A stretch of DNA of 64,000 nt. Source: Bradyrhizobium sp. ISRA464 (GTDB lineage: Bacteria > Pseudomonadota > Alphaproteobacteria > Rhizobiales > Xanthobacteraceae). The translations under genes were made by a program, and so were the position numbers. A model generated the notes under the pieces. The model was not told where the DNA came from and made no database searches. It saw nothing but the letters and a program-made list of their open reading frames with translations. The stretch spans positions 3,782,001 through 3,846,000 of the forward strand of contig NZ_CP094526.1 of the NCBI RefSeq assembly GCF_029910095.1, in the 5' to 3' direction. This document shows positions 20,967-30,020 of this stretch, piece by piece (the stretch's first letter is position 1; each line of letters opens with the position of its first letter).

Positions 20967-21878
20967 ATGAAGACACGTCCGATCGGCGTGATACCGCCGA
21001 TGACCACGCCGTTCCGGAAGGACGGCGAGATCGATCTCAAGCTGGTCGCGCCACAGGTCGACTGGCTGCTCGGCGCCGGCGCCCATGGCATGGCGGCCGG
21101 CGGCTCGACCGGAGAGGGTCACGCGCTCGATCATGAGGAATATCGCGACCTGATCGCGGCAACGGTGGAGGCCGCCGGGGGCCGGGCACCGGTCATCGCC
21201 GGCATCATCGTCGACTCCACCCGTGACGCCATCCGCCGCGGCAAGCTGGTCCGCGACATGGACGTCGCGGCGCTACAGGTGACCCCGGTGCATTACCTGT
21301 TCAAGCCCGATGACGAGGCTATGGTCGGTCATTTCCGCCGCATCGCTGATGAGACCGGCATGCCGATCATCATCTACAACGTGGTGCCCTGGTCCTATCT
21401 GTCGCCGGCGCTGCTGACGCGGATCATGACTGAGGTGCCGCTGGTGGTCGGCGTCAAGCAGAGCGCGGGCGACCTGAAGCTGTTCGCCGACCTCATGATG
21501 ATGGCGCCGGACAAGCTGATCTACAGCGCGGTCGACGCGTTGATGTATCCGTCCTACACGCTCGGCGCCCACGGCTCGATCGCCGCGATCCTGACCGCCG
21601 TGCCGCACGCGTCGGTGGCCCTGTGGGATGCGGTGAGAGCAGGCGATCACGGCAAGGCGCTTGACCTGCACAAGAAGCTTCTGACCATGTGGAACGCGCT
21701 CATTGCCGACAATCTGCCGGCCTGCACGCGCTATGCCCAGACGCTGCAGGGCCTCCCGCAAACCTATCCGCGGGCGCCGATGCCGGAGGCTTCGCCGGCG
21801 CAGCAGGCGGCGATTGCGAAGGCATTGGAGGGGCTTGGTGCGGCGCTACCCGGCAAGCGCGTCGAGGCGGCCGAGTAG
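20967..21878 (+). CDS. DapA-like dihydrodipicolinate synthase family lyase
   Basis: A 303-residue class I aldolase-type TIM barrel of the DHDPS/N-acetylneuraminate lyase family. The Schiff-base lysine is K164 (VGVKQSAGD) and the catalytic tyrosine Y137 (IIYNVVPW). The GGSTGEG loop binds the pyruvate carboxyl group. The context is not a lysine operon, and NVVPW differs from canonical DapA YNVPGRT, so a catabolic aldolase or hydrolyase role is more likely than lysine synthesis. The start at 20967 is supported by the standard MKTRPIGVIPPMTTPF opening. Confidence 0.9.
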   Translation: MKTRPIGVIPPMTTPFRKDGEIDLKLVAPQVDWLLGAGAHGMAAGGSTGEGHALDHEEYRDLIAATVEAAGGRAPVIAGIIVDSTRDAIRRGKLVRDMDVAALQVTPVHYLFKPDDEAMVGHFRRIADETGMPIIIYNVVPWSYLSPALLTRIMTEVPLVVGVKQSAGDLKLFADLMMMAPDKLIYSAVDALMYPSYTLGAHGSIAAILTAVPHASVALWDAVRAGDHGKALDLHKKLLTMWNALIADNLPACTRYAQTLQGLPQTYPRAPMPEASPAQQAAIAKALEGLGAALPGKRVEAAE

Positions 21879-21891
21879 ACGGCTTTGCGGA

Positions 21892-22020
21892 TCAGATCCC
21901 GAGCAGCCAGACGCCGACGACGGCCGCGAGCACCACGAGAGCGCTGATCACCCAACCGGCCGCGTAGGCCGGGTCGCGGTCGTCAGGTCGATCGACCATC
22001 GTGTCACGCCAGTGGGTCAT
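21892..22020 (-). CDS. Single-helix small membrane protein (42 aa)
   Basis: A 42-residue product beginning MTHWRDTMVDRPDDRDPAY. One hydrophobic C-terminal helix (AAGWVISALVVLAAVVGVWLLGI) ends at the stop. On this strand CCAGGAG precedes the ATG by six bases, a good ribosome-binding site. The polar head and C-terminal anchor suggest a small inner-membrane protein. No family is recognised. It is convergent with the DapA-like gene, 14 bases away. Confidence 0.65.
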   Translation of the reverse strand: MTHWRDTMVDRPDDRDPAYAAGWVISALVVLAAVVGVWLLGI

Positions 22021-22241
22021 GGCAATCTCCTGGAGTGAGCTCTCCTCATCGGTACGTCGCAACCGATGCAAAGAGGTTCAAGGGGGACACGAAATTCCGC
22101 GGCGCGGTTTGGCGCCGCAACAGCGTCGCGTTGAACTGCGCGCCGATCGATCGTAGGTTTTCGCGGGCTCGTTGCCATGGGACCGGAGCGTGTTCCGATC
22201 TCCCGCTCGCGCAAGAACACTAAAAAAATCAGGAAACTCTC

Positions 22242-23204
22242 ATGAAGGATTTTGCCGGAAAGATTGCCGTGATCACCGGGGGTGGCACGGGTATGGGACG
22301 GGAGCTCGCGCGCCAGCTGGTCGCGGAGGGCTGCAATGTCGCGATGTGCGACGTGTCGGCCGAGGCCATGGCCGAGACCAAGCGGCTCTGCGAGGTCGAG
22401 AAGCTGCCACAGGGCCTGCGTATCACCACCCACGTCGCCGACGTCTCGATTGAGGATCACTACAAGCGTTTTCGTGACGAGCTGATCGAGCAGCAGGCAA
22501 CCGACAAGATCCATCTGCTGTTCAACAACGCCGGCATCGGCGGCGGTGGCAGCCTGTTCACCAACACGCGCGAGCAGTGGGAGCGCACCTTCAACATCTG
22601 CTGGGGCGGCGTCTATCTCGGCGTCCGCACCTTCCTCCCGCTACTCGTGAAGGCCGACGAGGCCCACATCGTCAACACCTCGAGCGTCAACGGCTTCTGG
22701 GCTTCGGTCGGCTTGGGCGTGTCGCACACGGCCTACAGCGCGGCGAAGTTCGCGGCGAAGGGCTTCACCGAAGCGCTGATCAACGATCTCCGTCTCAACG
22801 CGCCGCACGTCAAATGCTCGGTCGTGATGCCCGGCCATATCGGCACCTCGATCGTCTCCAACTCGCGCAAGGTGCAGAACGGTTCCGACCAGCTCACTGC
22901 AGACGAGCTCAAGCAGGCCCGCCAGCGCCTGCAGGGGCAGGATGTCGACGTCACGGCGCTCTCGGATCAGGACATCCAGAATCTCGCGCTCGACCGCGCG
23001 CGCACATTCCTCGAGGACGCGCCGACCACGGCGGCTGCCGCCGCCAAAATCATCCTCGACGGCGTCAAAGCCGACCACTGGCGCATCCTGGTCGGCGACG
23101 ACGCCCACAAGCTCGACGCCCGTGTCAGACAGGCGCCGGAGCAGGCCTACACGGAAGAGTTCTACAAGAGCTTCGTGCAGGAGGCCGGCTGGCGGATCGG
23201 CTGA
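22242..23204 (+). CDS. SDR-family NAD(P)-dependent oxidoreductase
   Basis: A 320-residue short-chain dehydrogenase/reductase with an extended C-terminus. The Rossmann motif TGGGTGMGRELA lies at about residues 11-22, NNAGIGGGG in the middle, the catalytic serine in NTSSVNG, and the catalytic YSAAK further on. AGGAAAC precedes the ATG. The extra ~50 C-terminal residues compared with classical SDRs (to EEFYKSFVQEAGWRIG) are shared by a subgroup of uncharacterised actinobacterial and alphaproteobacterial SDRs. The substrate is unknown. Confidence 0.92.
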   Translation: MKDFAGKIAVITGGGTGMGRELARQLVAEGCNVAMCDVSAEAMAETKRLCEVEKLPQGLRITTHVADVSIEDHYKRFRDELIEQQATDKIHLLFNNAGIGGGGSLFTNTREQWERTFNICWGGVYLGVRTFLPLLVKADEAHIVNTSSVNGFWASVGLGVSHTAYSAAKFAAKGFTEALINDLRLNAPHVKCSVVMPGHIGTSIVSNSRKVQNGSDQLTADELKQARQRLQGQDVDVTALSDQDIQNLALDRARTFLEDAPTTAAAAAKIILDGVKADHWRILVGDDAHKLDARVRQAPEQAYTEEFYKSFVQEAGWRIG

Positions 23205-23672
23205 CTAGCCGCGCACCACGCGCTGGCGCGGCCCCAATTGGTAGGCGAGGCGGTAATGCCCTGCGCAATAGGGCATGCCGCCGAGCGGCGTGTTGCCGCA
23301 GAAGCAGAAGTCGTCGGCCCCCGGCGTGCTGATCGGCCAGCGGCAGCGCTGCTCGCTCAGCTCGAACAGCGAGCAACTGTTGGTGCTGATCACGGGAGCA
23401 TCATCGGCCTGCTGCTGGTAGACCGACTGCAACATCTGGAGCTGTTGCTTGGCGGTCGCCCTGTGCGCGGCCGGTCCGGCGGATTTCTTCCGGCGCGCGC
23501 GGCGCTCTTCGGGCGTCGTGCGCGTCAGGTTCAGCCGGGAAAGCTTGCCGATCACGGCGTTGCGGCTGACGCCGATATTGGCCGCGATGTCGCGGCAGGA
23601 GAGGCCGGCTTCAAAATAGCTTTTGAGCTGTTCGACGTGCTCGGGCGTCCAAGTCGGTTCGATGGCCTTCAT
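23205..23672 (-). CDS. GcrA-type cell-cycle regulator paralogue
   Basis: A 155-residue GcrA-family protein. The N-terminal helix-turn-helix reads WTPEHVEQLKSYFEAGLSCRDIAANIGVSRNAVIGKLSRLNL, the part that in Caulobacter GcrA contacts promoter DNA carrying methylated GANTC sites. The C-terminal half keeps the sigma-70-binding-type block with CRWPI, FCFCG and PYCAGHYRLAY. The leader differs from canonical GcrA, which usually opens MSWTDERV, so this is probably a second, divergent copy. I start it at the ATG at 23672. A small gene precedes it closely on the same strand. Confidence 0.88.
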   Translation of the reverse strand: MKAIEPTWTPEHVEQLKSYFEAGLSCRDIAANIGVSRNAVIGKLSRLNLTRTTPEERRARRKKSAGPAAHRATAKQQLQMLQSVYQQQADDAPVISTNSCSLFELSEQRCRWPISTPGADDFCFCGNTPLGGMPYCAGHYRLAYQLGPRQRVVRG

Positions 23673-23715
23673 CTGACGGTTCCACGTTCTGTTGAACCGC
23701 CGCGCCGGCGCGGGC

Positions 23716-23916
23716 TTAGGGCGTGCGGCCGTTGTCGCGGATCGCAAGCAGCCCGTCCTTGATGGCGAGCCGAATGCCTTCCTCGATCAGTGTCCGTGCG
23801 ACGCCCGGGACGCTCGTGCCGTGGGTGCCCTGTCTCACCAGCTTCTCAAGATATCCGATGGTCGAGAGCGCCAACGTGACGGGTACGCGGTCGGTTTCGG
23901 CCTTTTCCGTAGCCAT
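23716..23916 (-). CDS. Small hypothetical protein upstream of GcrA paralogue
   Basis: A 66-residue protein beginning MATEKAETDRVPVTLALSTIGYLEKLVRQGTHG. The opening beta-like stretch followed by two helices resembles a ribbon-helix-helix DNA-binding fold (PVTLALSTIGYLEKLV / VARTLIEEGIRLAI), but that is inferred from pattern only. It ends 43 bases before the GcrA-like start on the same strand, so the two could be co-transcribed. The ribosome-binding site is weak. Confidence 0.6.
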   Translation of the reverse strand: MATEKAETDRVPVTLALSTIGYLEKLVRQGTHGTSVPGVARTLIEEGIRLAIKDGLLAIRDNGRTP

Positions 23917-24077
23917 GAGGAACGCTTAACTCTGAACGCGTGTACTGAAAAGTAGCTATTTCGAGTCTATTTAGTAATGCAGCAGTTCGTCAAGGCTCGG
24001 CTGCGCGCAAGCCGCCGCGCGCTGGGAGTCAGTTCCGGCGCGCCGCGCTCTTCAGATTGTCCAGTGAAACGAAGGGC

Positions 24078-25904
24078 TTAGCTTCGCAACTCAACCTTGA
24101 CCGGGAACTTCTTGAGCAGCCGCTCAGCGGTTTCGGCCTTGTCCGGTGTCGCCGTGACGCTCAGGACCAGCCCGCGGGACGGGTCGGTGATCGCGTCAAC
24201 GCTGACCTCCTTAGACAGCCCCTCCAGCGCGAGCAGCTCGCGGGCAGCCTCACCGGCGGCGATCTCGCGGAGCTTCGGCTTGAAGATCTTGCCGACCGGC
24301 GTGACCGGCATCTCGGCAATGATCGACACGGCGCGCGGCCGCGCCGGCGGCTCGGGGATGTTGTCCTGTACGAAGGCGGCGAGCGCTTGAGCATCGATAT
24401 GGACGCCGGGCTGCGCCGAGACGAACAGCATCGGCACCTCGCCGGCATAGGTATCGGGACGCCCGACCGCGGCGGCAAGCGCCACGCCCGGAAACTGCAG
24501 CGCCGCGTCCTCGATCGCGCGTGGATCGATGTTGTGGCCGCCGCGGATGATGACGTCCTTGGCGCGGCCCATGATGTAGACGAAGCCGTCGGCGTCGATC
24601 CGGCAGATGTCGCCGGTGCGCAGCCAGCCATCGTGGAAGGCGTCCTCGGTCTGCGTCTTGTCGACATAGCCAGCAAACACCTGCGGCCCCTTGGTCAGGA
24701 GCTCGCCGACTGGCGACGGCCACGGTCCCGTGTGCAGCTTGCCGCCTTCCAGGATCGCAAGCTCGACCAGCGGATTGCGCGTGCCGACGCTTTCCGCGCG
24801 CGGCTTCACGCCGTGCACGTCGTGCGTGATGGCGCCGGCGAGCTCGGTCATGCCGTAGAGCTGCTGGATGCAGGGGCCGCCCCAGGTCGCAAGATAGCGG
24901 CGTTCGATTTCGAGCGGGCAGATCGAGGCGCCGGTGGCGGTGACGCGCAGGCTTGAAATGTCGCTGTCGGCGACTGGGACGTCAGCGATCGCACCGAGCA
25001 CGGTCGGCACATTGCCGGCGATGTTGATGCGATATTGCTCGACGATCTTCCAGAAATTGGTGATCAGCGCCGGATCGCGCGCGCCGGCAGGGCCGGGAAC
25101 GAGCATGGTGACACCTGACGCCAGGCAGTTGGCGACGGTGCAGAACAGGCCGCCGACATGGAACAGCGGCAGCGTGATCATGCCGCGCTCGCCGCGGTGA
25201 AAGTCGAGCGCCATTTTGGAGGAGATCGTCGAGGCGACCATCGCGCGGTTGGTGAGCCGCGCCACCTTGGGATGGCCGGTGGTGCCGCCGGTCGGCAGCA
25301 TCACGGCCACGCGGTCGGCCTCGCTCATATCCTTCGACTTGCCGTAGTCGTCGCGCCAGGCAGGATCGGGCCGCAAGGGCTCGCCGTCGAACGCGATGCT
25401 GCCGTCGAGCGGCACGATCACGATGCGCTTCAGCGTCGGCACCTCGCGCGGCAGGCCTTCGATCTTCTCATAGAGGCCGCCGGGCATGCCCGGCGGTGGC
25501 GCCAGCAACAGCTTCGCCTCGATCGCGTTGAGCTGGGCAATGATCGCTTCGCGCGTGAACAGCAGGTTGAGCGGTTCGGCGATGCCGCAGGCGGCCGCGC
25601 CGAAGATCGCAACCACGGTCGCGGGGCAGGCCGGCAGCAGGATCGCAACCGCGTCGTTCTTGCCGACGCCCTGGGCGCGGAAGTAGTTTTCGGCCGCCTT
25701 GACGCAGCCCATCAGGTGATCGTTGGAGATCACCACCGGGTTCGGATCGAGCGGCGAGCGCAGATAGATGGCGGCTTCGGCGTCGGGCGCCCCCTGCGGG
25801 CCGCGGGCAATCAGATCGAGGATGCGCGGGCAGGCGGCGAGCGCCTCCTGCATCTCCTTGTCGCGCGCAGCCTCATCGGCCGGCGAAAGCCTGTCCTTCA
25901 GCAT
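24078..25904 (-). CDS. Acyl-CoA synthetase, AMP-binding family
   Basis: A 608-residue adenylate-forming enzyme that activates a carboxylic acid to its CoA ester. The phosphate-binding loop MLPTGGTTGHPKVARLTN, the LYGMTELAG motif, GWLRTGDI and the hinge motif KDVIIRGGHNIDPRAIEDA are intact, and the C-terminal lysine region PVGKIFKPKL is present. About 60 extra residues compared with small family members lie at the C-terminus, after the lysine region. The start at 25904 begins MLKDRLSPADEAARDKEMQ. The substrate cannot be told; a neighbouring acetamidase-like gene on the same strand gives no clear pathway. Confidence 0.92.
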   Translation of the reverse strand: MLKDRLSPADEAARDKEMQEALAACPRILDLIARGPQGAPDAEAAIYLRSPLDPNPVVISNDHLMGCVKAAENYFRAQGVGKNDAVAILLPACPATVVAIFGAAACGIAEPLNLLFTREAIIAQLNAIEAKLLLAPPPGMPGGLYEKIEGLPREVPTLKRIVIVPLDGSIAFDGEPLRPDPAWRDDYGKSKDMSEADRVAVMLPTGGTTGHPKVARLTNRAMVASTISSKMALDFHRGERGMITLPLFHVGGLFCTVANCLASGVTMLVPGPAGARDPALITNFWKIVEQYRINIAGNVPTVLGAIADVPVADSDISSLRVTATGASICPLEIERRYLATWGGPCIQQLYGMTELAGAITHDVHGVKPRAESVGTRNPLVELAILEGGKLHTGPWPSPVGELLTKGPQVFAGYVDKTQTEDAFHDGWLRTGDICRIDADGFVYIMGRAKDVIIRGGHNIDPRAIEDAALQFPGVALAAAVGRPDTYAGEVPMLFVSAQPGVHIDAQALAAFVQDNIPEPPARPRAVSIIAEMPVTPVGKIFKPKLREIAAGEAARELLALEGLSKEVSVDAITDPSRGLVLSVTATPDKAETAERLLKKFPVKVELRS

Positions 25905-25988
25905 GTCCGTCCCCGTCGCTTTTGTTCGTTGGCGGGGATTGTATCGAGCCGCACCTGCGAAGCACAAGTGCGGCTTATCGACCGATCG

Positions 25989-26930
25989 TCAGCCGTGCAC
26001 GACGGACTTGGCGATCATGCAGTGAATCCCCTTGGAGCCGTTGACCGTCTGCGTCACGCGCAGGTCGGCGGCCAGGCTGCACAGCGTGTAGGCGTCCTCG
26101 CGCGAGAGATTCCGCTTCTCGCCGAGCAGGGCGATCATGTCGCGCAAGGCCCGCACCACGCACTGGTCGAGGTCGGGGTCCATCGCCATGGTCATGTAAT
26201 GGTCCGCCGTCTCCGCGCGCGGATAGGCGAGCTTGATATCCTTGCGCAAGGTCAGGCGGAAGCGGCCGGTGAGCGCGGTCTCGATCGCGGTGACGCAGAC
26301 CTCGCCGTCGCCCTGCACACCATGGCCATCGCCGCAGGAAAACAGCGCACCCGGCACGAACACCGGTAAATAGAGTTTCGCGCCGGCGCCCAGCTCCTTG
26401 TTGTCGAGATTGCCGCCCATCGCGCGCGGAGTCAGCGAGGAGATGCGGCCCCACGCCGGCGGCGGCGACACGCCCATCACGCCGAAGAACGGCTTCAGCG
26501 GCAAATCGAGCCCCCAGGGCATGCGGCCGACCATGCGCTCGCGATCGAGCGGGATGTTGAGGATGCGCGGCTCGTGGAAATCGTCGGGCAGGGTGCCGGA
26601 CAGCGGCTTGATCAGATTGTAGCCCCAGTCCTGGCGCAGCTGTACATCGAGGATATCGACCTCCAGCACGTCGCCCGGCTCGGCGCCGGCGACCGCGATC
26701 GGGCCGGTGAGGATGTGCCCCGGCACCATCCGCTCGCTCCGCGCGTGGATGTCGGCCAGTTCCGGCGGGACGTGAAACTTGCTGCGGTCAGGCACCACGT
26801 CGGGACCGCCGCTGACGGTCTCGATCGTGACCTCGTCGCCGCTCGCAATCGTCAGGACCGGCTTCAGCTTGGCTTCAAAAAAGCCCCAATGGCAGGTTTC
26901 CGGACTGGACTTCAGATGATGGTGGGTCAT
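25989..26930 (-). CDS. Acetamidase/formamidase family protein
   Basis: A 313-residue FmdA/AmdA-family amidohydrolase, predicted to release ammonia from a short-chain amide. Family signatures include GDEVTIETVSGG, VPGHILTGPIAVAGAEPGDVLEVDI, the SPPPAWG-containing stretch and GGNLDNKELGAGAKLYLPVFVPGALFSCGDGHGVQGDGEVC. The ATG at 26930 opens MTHHHLKSSPETCHWGF, the usual family start; a frame extending upstream to 27578 overlaps a real gene on the other strand. The length is typical. Confidence 0.92.
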   Translation of the reverse strand: MTHHHLKSSPETCHWGFFEAKLKPVLTIASGDEVTIETVSGGPDVVPDRSKFHVPPELADIHARSERMVPGHILTGPIAVAGAEPGDVLEVDILDVQLRQDWGYNLIKPLSGTLPDDFHEPRILNIPLDRERMVGRMPWGLDLPLKPFFGVMGVSPPPAWGRISSLTPRAMGGNLDNKELGAGAKLYLPVFVPGALFSCGDGHGVQGDGEVCVTAIETALTGRFRLTLRKDIKLAYPRAETADHYMTMAMDPDLDQCVVRALRDMIALLGEKRNLSREDAYTLCSLAADLRVTQTVNGSKGIHCMIAKSVVHG

Positions 26931-26996
26931 GTGACGTCTTTCGATTGCAGCGTTGGCAGCGTATGACGCTGTAGCAGAACTTCGCTGAGGCTTCCG

Positions 26997-27791
26997 TTGT
27001 TTTTTGTTCTCTCCAAGACGCTCGGCATCATGCTGCTGCCGATCAATCTCCTGGTCGGCATTGGCCTGATCGGCGTCATCCTGTTGCCGACGCGGTTTGC
27101 TGCGCTCGGCCGCGGGCTGATGGCGGCATCGCTGGTGCTGCTTACGATCTGCGCCTTCTCGCCACTCGGCAACATCCTGCTGTATGGGCTGGAACAGCGC
27201 TTTCCACCATGGGATGCCTCGCGCGGCGCGCCCGACGGCATCATCGTTCTCGGTGGCTCGATCGAGCCGGATCTGTCGGCTGCGCACGGCACGCCTGTCG
27301 TGCGCAGTGCTCCCGACCGCATCATCGCCGCGGCAGCGCTCGCACGCAAATATCCGAATGCGCGCCTCGTGTTCACCGGCGGCAGCGCCAACCTGATTTC
27401 GAACGACGCGCGCGAGGCCGATTATGCCGGCGAGATTTTCGAAAGCCTTGGCGTTCCCAAATCGCGATTGATCATCGAGCGTCGCTCGCGCAACACCGTG
27501 GAGAATGCCGAATTCTCCAAGGCTTTGCTCGACCCCAAGCCAAGCGAGCGATGGCTGCTCATTACGTCGGCCTATCACATGCCGCGCTCGGTCGGGCTGT
27601 TCCGCAGGTCGGGATTCAACGTGGAGGCCTATCCGGTCGACTGGCGCGTCGGCAATGTGTTCAGCTTCGCCACACTCGCGGTCGAAGGCATGTCGCGGAC
27701 CGATCTCGGCATGCGGGAGTGGATCGGGCTCGTGGCCTATCGTTTGACGGGCAGGATCGACGATTTGCTGCCGGGCCCGGTCGCGCGCTAA
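26997..27791 (+). CDS. YdcF-family membrane protein (DUF218)
   Basis: A 264-residue protein with two N-terminal membrane helices (about residues 8-30 and 38-58) followed by a DUF218 domain. The latter has DGIIVLGGSIEPD, RLVFTGGSANL, IIERRSRNTVENA and LLITSAYHMPRSVGLF, all typical. Family members such as SanA and ElyC act in envelope integrity and lipid-carrier recycling in enterobacteria; the role here is not known. The start is TTG at 26997 after GCTGAGG. It is divergent from the acetamidase gene with a 66-base gap. Confidence 0.88.
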   Translation: MFFVLSKTLGIMLLPINLLVGIGLIGVILLPTRFAALGRGLMAASLVLLTICAFSPLGNILLYGLEQRFPPWDASRGAPDGIIVLGGSIEPDLSAAHGTPVVRSAPDRIIAAAALARKYPNARLVFTGGSANLISNDAREADYAGEIFESLGVPKSRLIIERRSRNTVENAEFSKALLDPKPSERWLLITSAYHMPRSVGLFRRSGFNVEAYPVDWRVGNVFSFATLAVEGMSRTDLGMREWIGLVAYRLTGRIDDLLPGPVAR

Positions 27792-27880
27792 CCGACGACG
27801 GGCTGTCGCCTCCGCCGGTCAATCCGGCTAACATCAAACCAACAGGCGGCGTGAAGCCGCCGATTACGGGAGTTCACGCC

Positions 27881-28666
27881 ATGCAACAGCAGACACCGCC
27901 GGAACAGTTCGACCTCGCAGCAATCGTCGCCGATCTGAACAGCCTGTTGCGGCTGAAGACCACTATCATCGGCGTCAAGATGTTCGCGCGTGTCGAGGAC
28001 ATGGAGGCGATCCCGAAGATCCGCCGTCCGTCGGCGATCCACACCACCGATCAGATCGTCAGCATGGCGTCGCGGCTCGGCTGGACGGTCGGCATCACCG
28101 GCGACGATCTGGTCGGCGCGCAGTGCCGCGCGGTGATCGGGCTCGGCCCGCAGGACGAGACATGGCTCGCCGGCGAAAACTATGTCGGCGTGTGGCACGG
28201 CACCTCGGAGGACGCGCGCAAGCGGCAGGAGGCGCTCGACGTCGTGCCTTACGGCCGGTACCAGGCGATGGCGGTGAGCCCGCTGACCAGTGGCCGCCTC
28301 AATCCGCCGGATATCTGTCTCGTCTATGCGACGCCGGGGCAGATGATCATCCTGATCAACGGCCTGCAATATACCGGCTACAAGAAGTTCGAGTGGGGTG
28401 TGGTGGGCGAAACCGCGTGTGCGGATTCGTGGGGGCGGGCGCTGAAGACCGGCGAGCCGAGCCTGTCGCTGCCGTGCTTCGCCGAACGCCGCTATGGCGG
28501 CGTGCCCGACGAGGAAATGCTGATGGCCCTGCCGCCGGCCTATCTCGTGAAGGCCATCGCGGGCATGAAGCAGCTCGCCAAGAACGGCCTGCGCTATCCG
28601 ATCGCGCCCTACGGCATCCAGGCCGACGTGCGCGCCGGCATGGGCGTGTCCTACGGCAAGAAATAG
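27881..28666 (+). CDS. DUF169 domain protein
   Basis: A 261-residue DUF169 protein. Recognisable parts are GVKMFARVEDMEAIPKIRRPSAI near the N-terminus, PYGRYQAMAVSPL, DICLVYATPGQMIILINGLQYTGYKKFEWGVVGETACADSWG and PSLSLPCFAERRYGGVPDEEMLMALP. Conserved cysteines in ETACADS and SLPCFAERR are family features that may bind a metal or cofactor. No activity is established for the family to my knowledge. The start at 27881 is preceded by a short leader; the longer frame from 27209 overlaps the YdcF gene. Confidence 0.87.
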   Translation: MQQQTPPEQFDLAAIVADLNSLLRLKTTIIGVKMFARVEDMEAIPKIRRPSAIHTTDQIVSMASRLGWTVGITGDDLVGAQCRAVIGLGPQDETWLAGENYVGVWHGTSEDARKRQEALDVVPYGRYQAMAVSPLTSGRLNPPDICLVYATPGQMIILINGLQYTGYKKFEWGVVGETACADSWGRALKTGEPSLSLPCFAERRYGGVPDEEMLMALPPAYLVKAIAGMKQLAKNGLRYPIAPYGIQADVRAGMGVSYGKK

Positions 28667-28733
28667 ACGGGATTGCTTCGCTGCGCCGGCAGTGACAAAA
28701 GGGCGCCAATTCGCTGCGCAGGGAACCCAATTC

Positions 28734-29912
28734 ATGTCTTCGTCGAAATTCGACATCGTCGTCTACGGCGCCACCGGCTTCACCGGCCAGCTCGTCGCCG
28801 AATATCTCGCCTCCCATTACAAGGGTGACGCCGAGCTGAAATGGGCGATGGCCGGACGCAGCAAGGACAAGCTCGCATCGGTCCGCGACGCGATCGGCGC
28901 GGCCGCCGATACGCCGCTGATCGTGGCCGATGCCAGCGACGTCGCCTCGCTGAAGGCGATGGTGGCGCAGACCAAATCGGTGATCTCCACGGTCGGCCCG
29001 TACCAGCTCTACGGCAACGAGCTGCTCGCGGCCTGCGTTGAGGCAGGCGTCGACTATCTCGACCTCTGCGGCGAGCCGGTCTGGATGCGACAGATGATCG
29101 ACAAGCACGAGGCCGCCGCCAAGGCCAGCGGCGCGCGCATCCTGTTCTCCTGCGGTTTCGACTCGGTGCCGTTCGAGCTCGGCACCTTCTTCGTTCAGGA
29201 GGAGGCCAGGCGCGTGTTCGGTGCGCCGGCGTCGCGCGTGAAGGGCCGCGTGCGCGACATGCGCGGCACGCTGTCGGGAGGCACCGCGGCGAGCGCCAAG
29301 GCAACCTTCGATGCGATCTCCAAGGATCTCAGCCTGGTCGCCATCCTGAACAACCCGTTCGCGCTGACCCCGGGCTTCGAGGGCGCCAAGCAGCCGCGCG
29401 GCAACAGGCCGATGTATGAGGAGGACCTGCAGTCCTGGGCGGCGCCGTTCATGATGGCGCTGATCAACACCCGCAACGTCCATCGCTCCAACATGCTGAT
29501 GGGCTATCCGTACGGAAAGGACTTCGTCTACGACGAGATGGTCCTGACCGGGCAGGGCGAAAAAGGTGAGGCCAACGCCAAGCGGGTGATGGCTGCCAAT
29601 GCCGAGAAGACCGGACCGAACGCGCCGAAGCCGGGCGAGGGACCGTCAAAGGAGGAGCGCGAGAACGGGCTCTACGATCTGCTCTATGTCGCCATCGCGC
29701 CCGACGGCCGCCAGGTCTGCGCCGCGGTCAAGGGCGACCGCGATCCCGGCTACGGCTCGACCTCGAAGATGATCTCCGAATGCGCGATCTGCCTGTTGCG
29801 TGACGCGCCCGACGTGCCGGCGGGCTTCTGGACGCCGGGGGCCGCGATGCAGACCAAGCTGATCAAGCGTCTCGTCGATCACGCCGGGCTGACGTTCGAG
29901 GTGGAGAAGTAG
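28734..29912 (+). CDS. Saccharopine dehydrogenase-like/trans-acting enoyl reductase family
   Basis: A 392-residue protein with an N-terminal Rossmann domain (FDIVVYGATGFTGQLVAEYL, then AGRSKDKL). The central segment VISTVGPYQLYGNELLAACVEAGVDYLDLCGEPVWMRQMIDKHE matches the saccharopine-dehydrogenase NADP-binding family that includes the mycobacterial trans-acting enoyl reductases. CGFDSVPFELG and GTLSGGTAAS are further signatures. The reaction is unknown here; reduction of a lipid double bond is the family precedent. The start at 28734 gives MSSSKFDIVVYGA. Confidence 0.9.
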   Translation: MSSSKFDIVVYGATGFTGQLVAEYLASHYKGDAELKWAMAGRSKDKLASVRDAIGAAADTPLIVADASDVASLKAMVAQTKSVISTVGPYQLYGNELLAACVEAGVDYLDLCGEPVWMRQMIDKHEAAAKASGARILFSCGFDSVPFELGTFFVQEEARRVFGAPASRVKGRVRDMRGTLSGGTAASAKATFDAISKDLSLVAILNNPFALTPGFEGAKQPRGNRPMYEEDLQSWAAPFMMALINTRNVHRSNMLMGYPYGKDFVYDEMVLTGQGEKGEANAKRVMAANAEKTGPNAPKPGEGPSKEERENGLYDLLYVAIAPDGRQVCAAVKGDRDPGYGSTSKMISECAICLLRDAPDVPAGFWTPGAAMQTKLIKRLVDHAGLTFEVEK

Positions 29913-29959
29913 GTATACGCCGTGTGTCTGACATCATCGCCCGGCAGAGGTGTCGCGGC

Positions 29960-30014
29960 AAAAGCCGATAAGCTACGGCGTACTGGATGCCCCGCCTTCG
30001 CGGGGCATGACAGT
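29960..30014. repeat. Partial mosaic repeat
   Basis: TACGGCGTACTGGATGCCCCGC followed by the hairpin CCCCGCCTTCGCGGGG and CATGACAGTGACGG. It is related to half of the repeat at 6495-6596. It directly abuts the truncated monooxygenase gene. Confidence 0.6.
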
Positions 30015-30020
30015 GACGGA

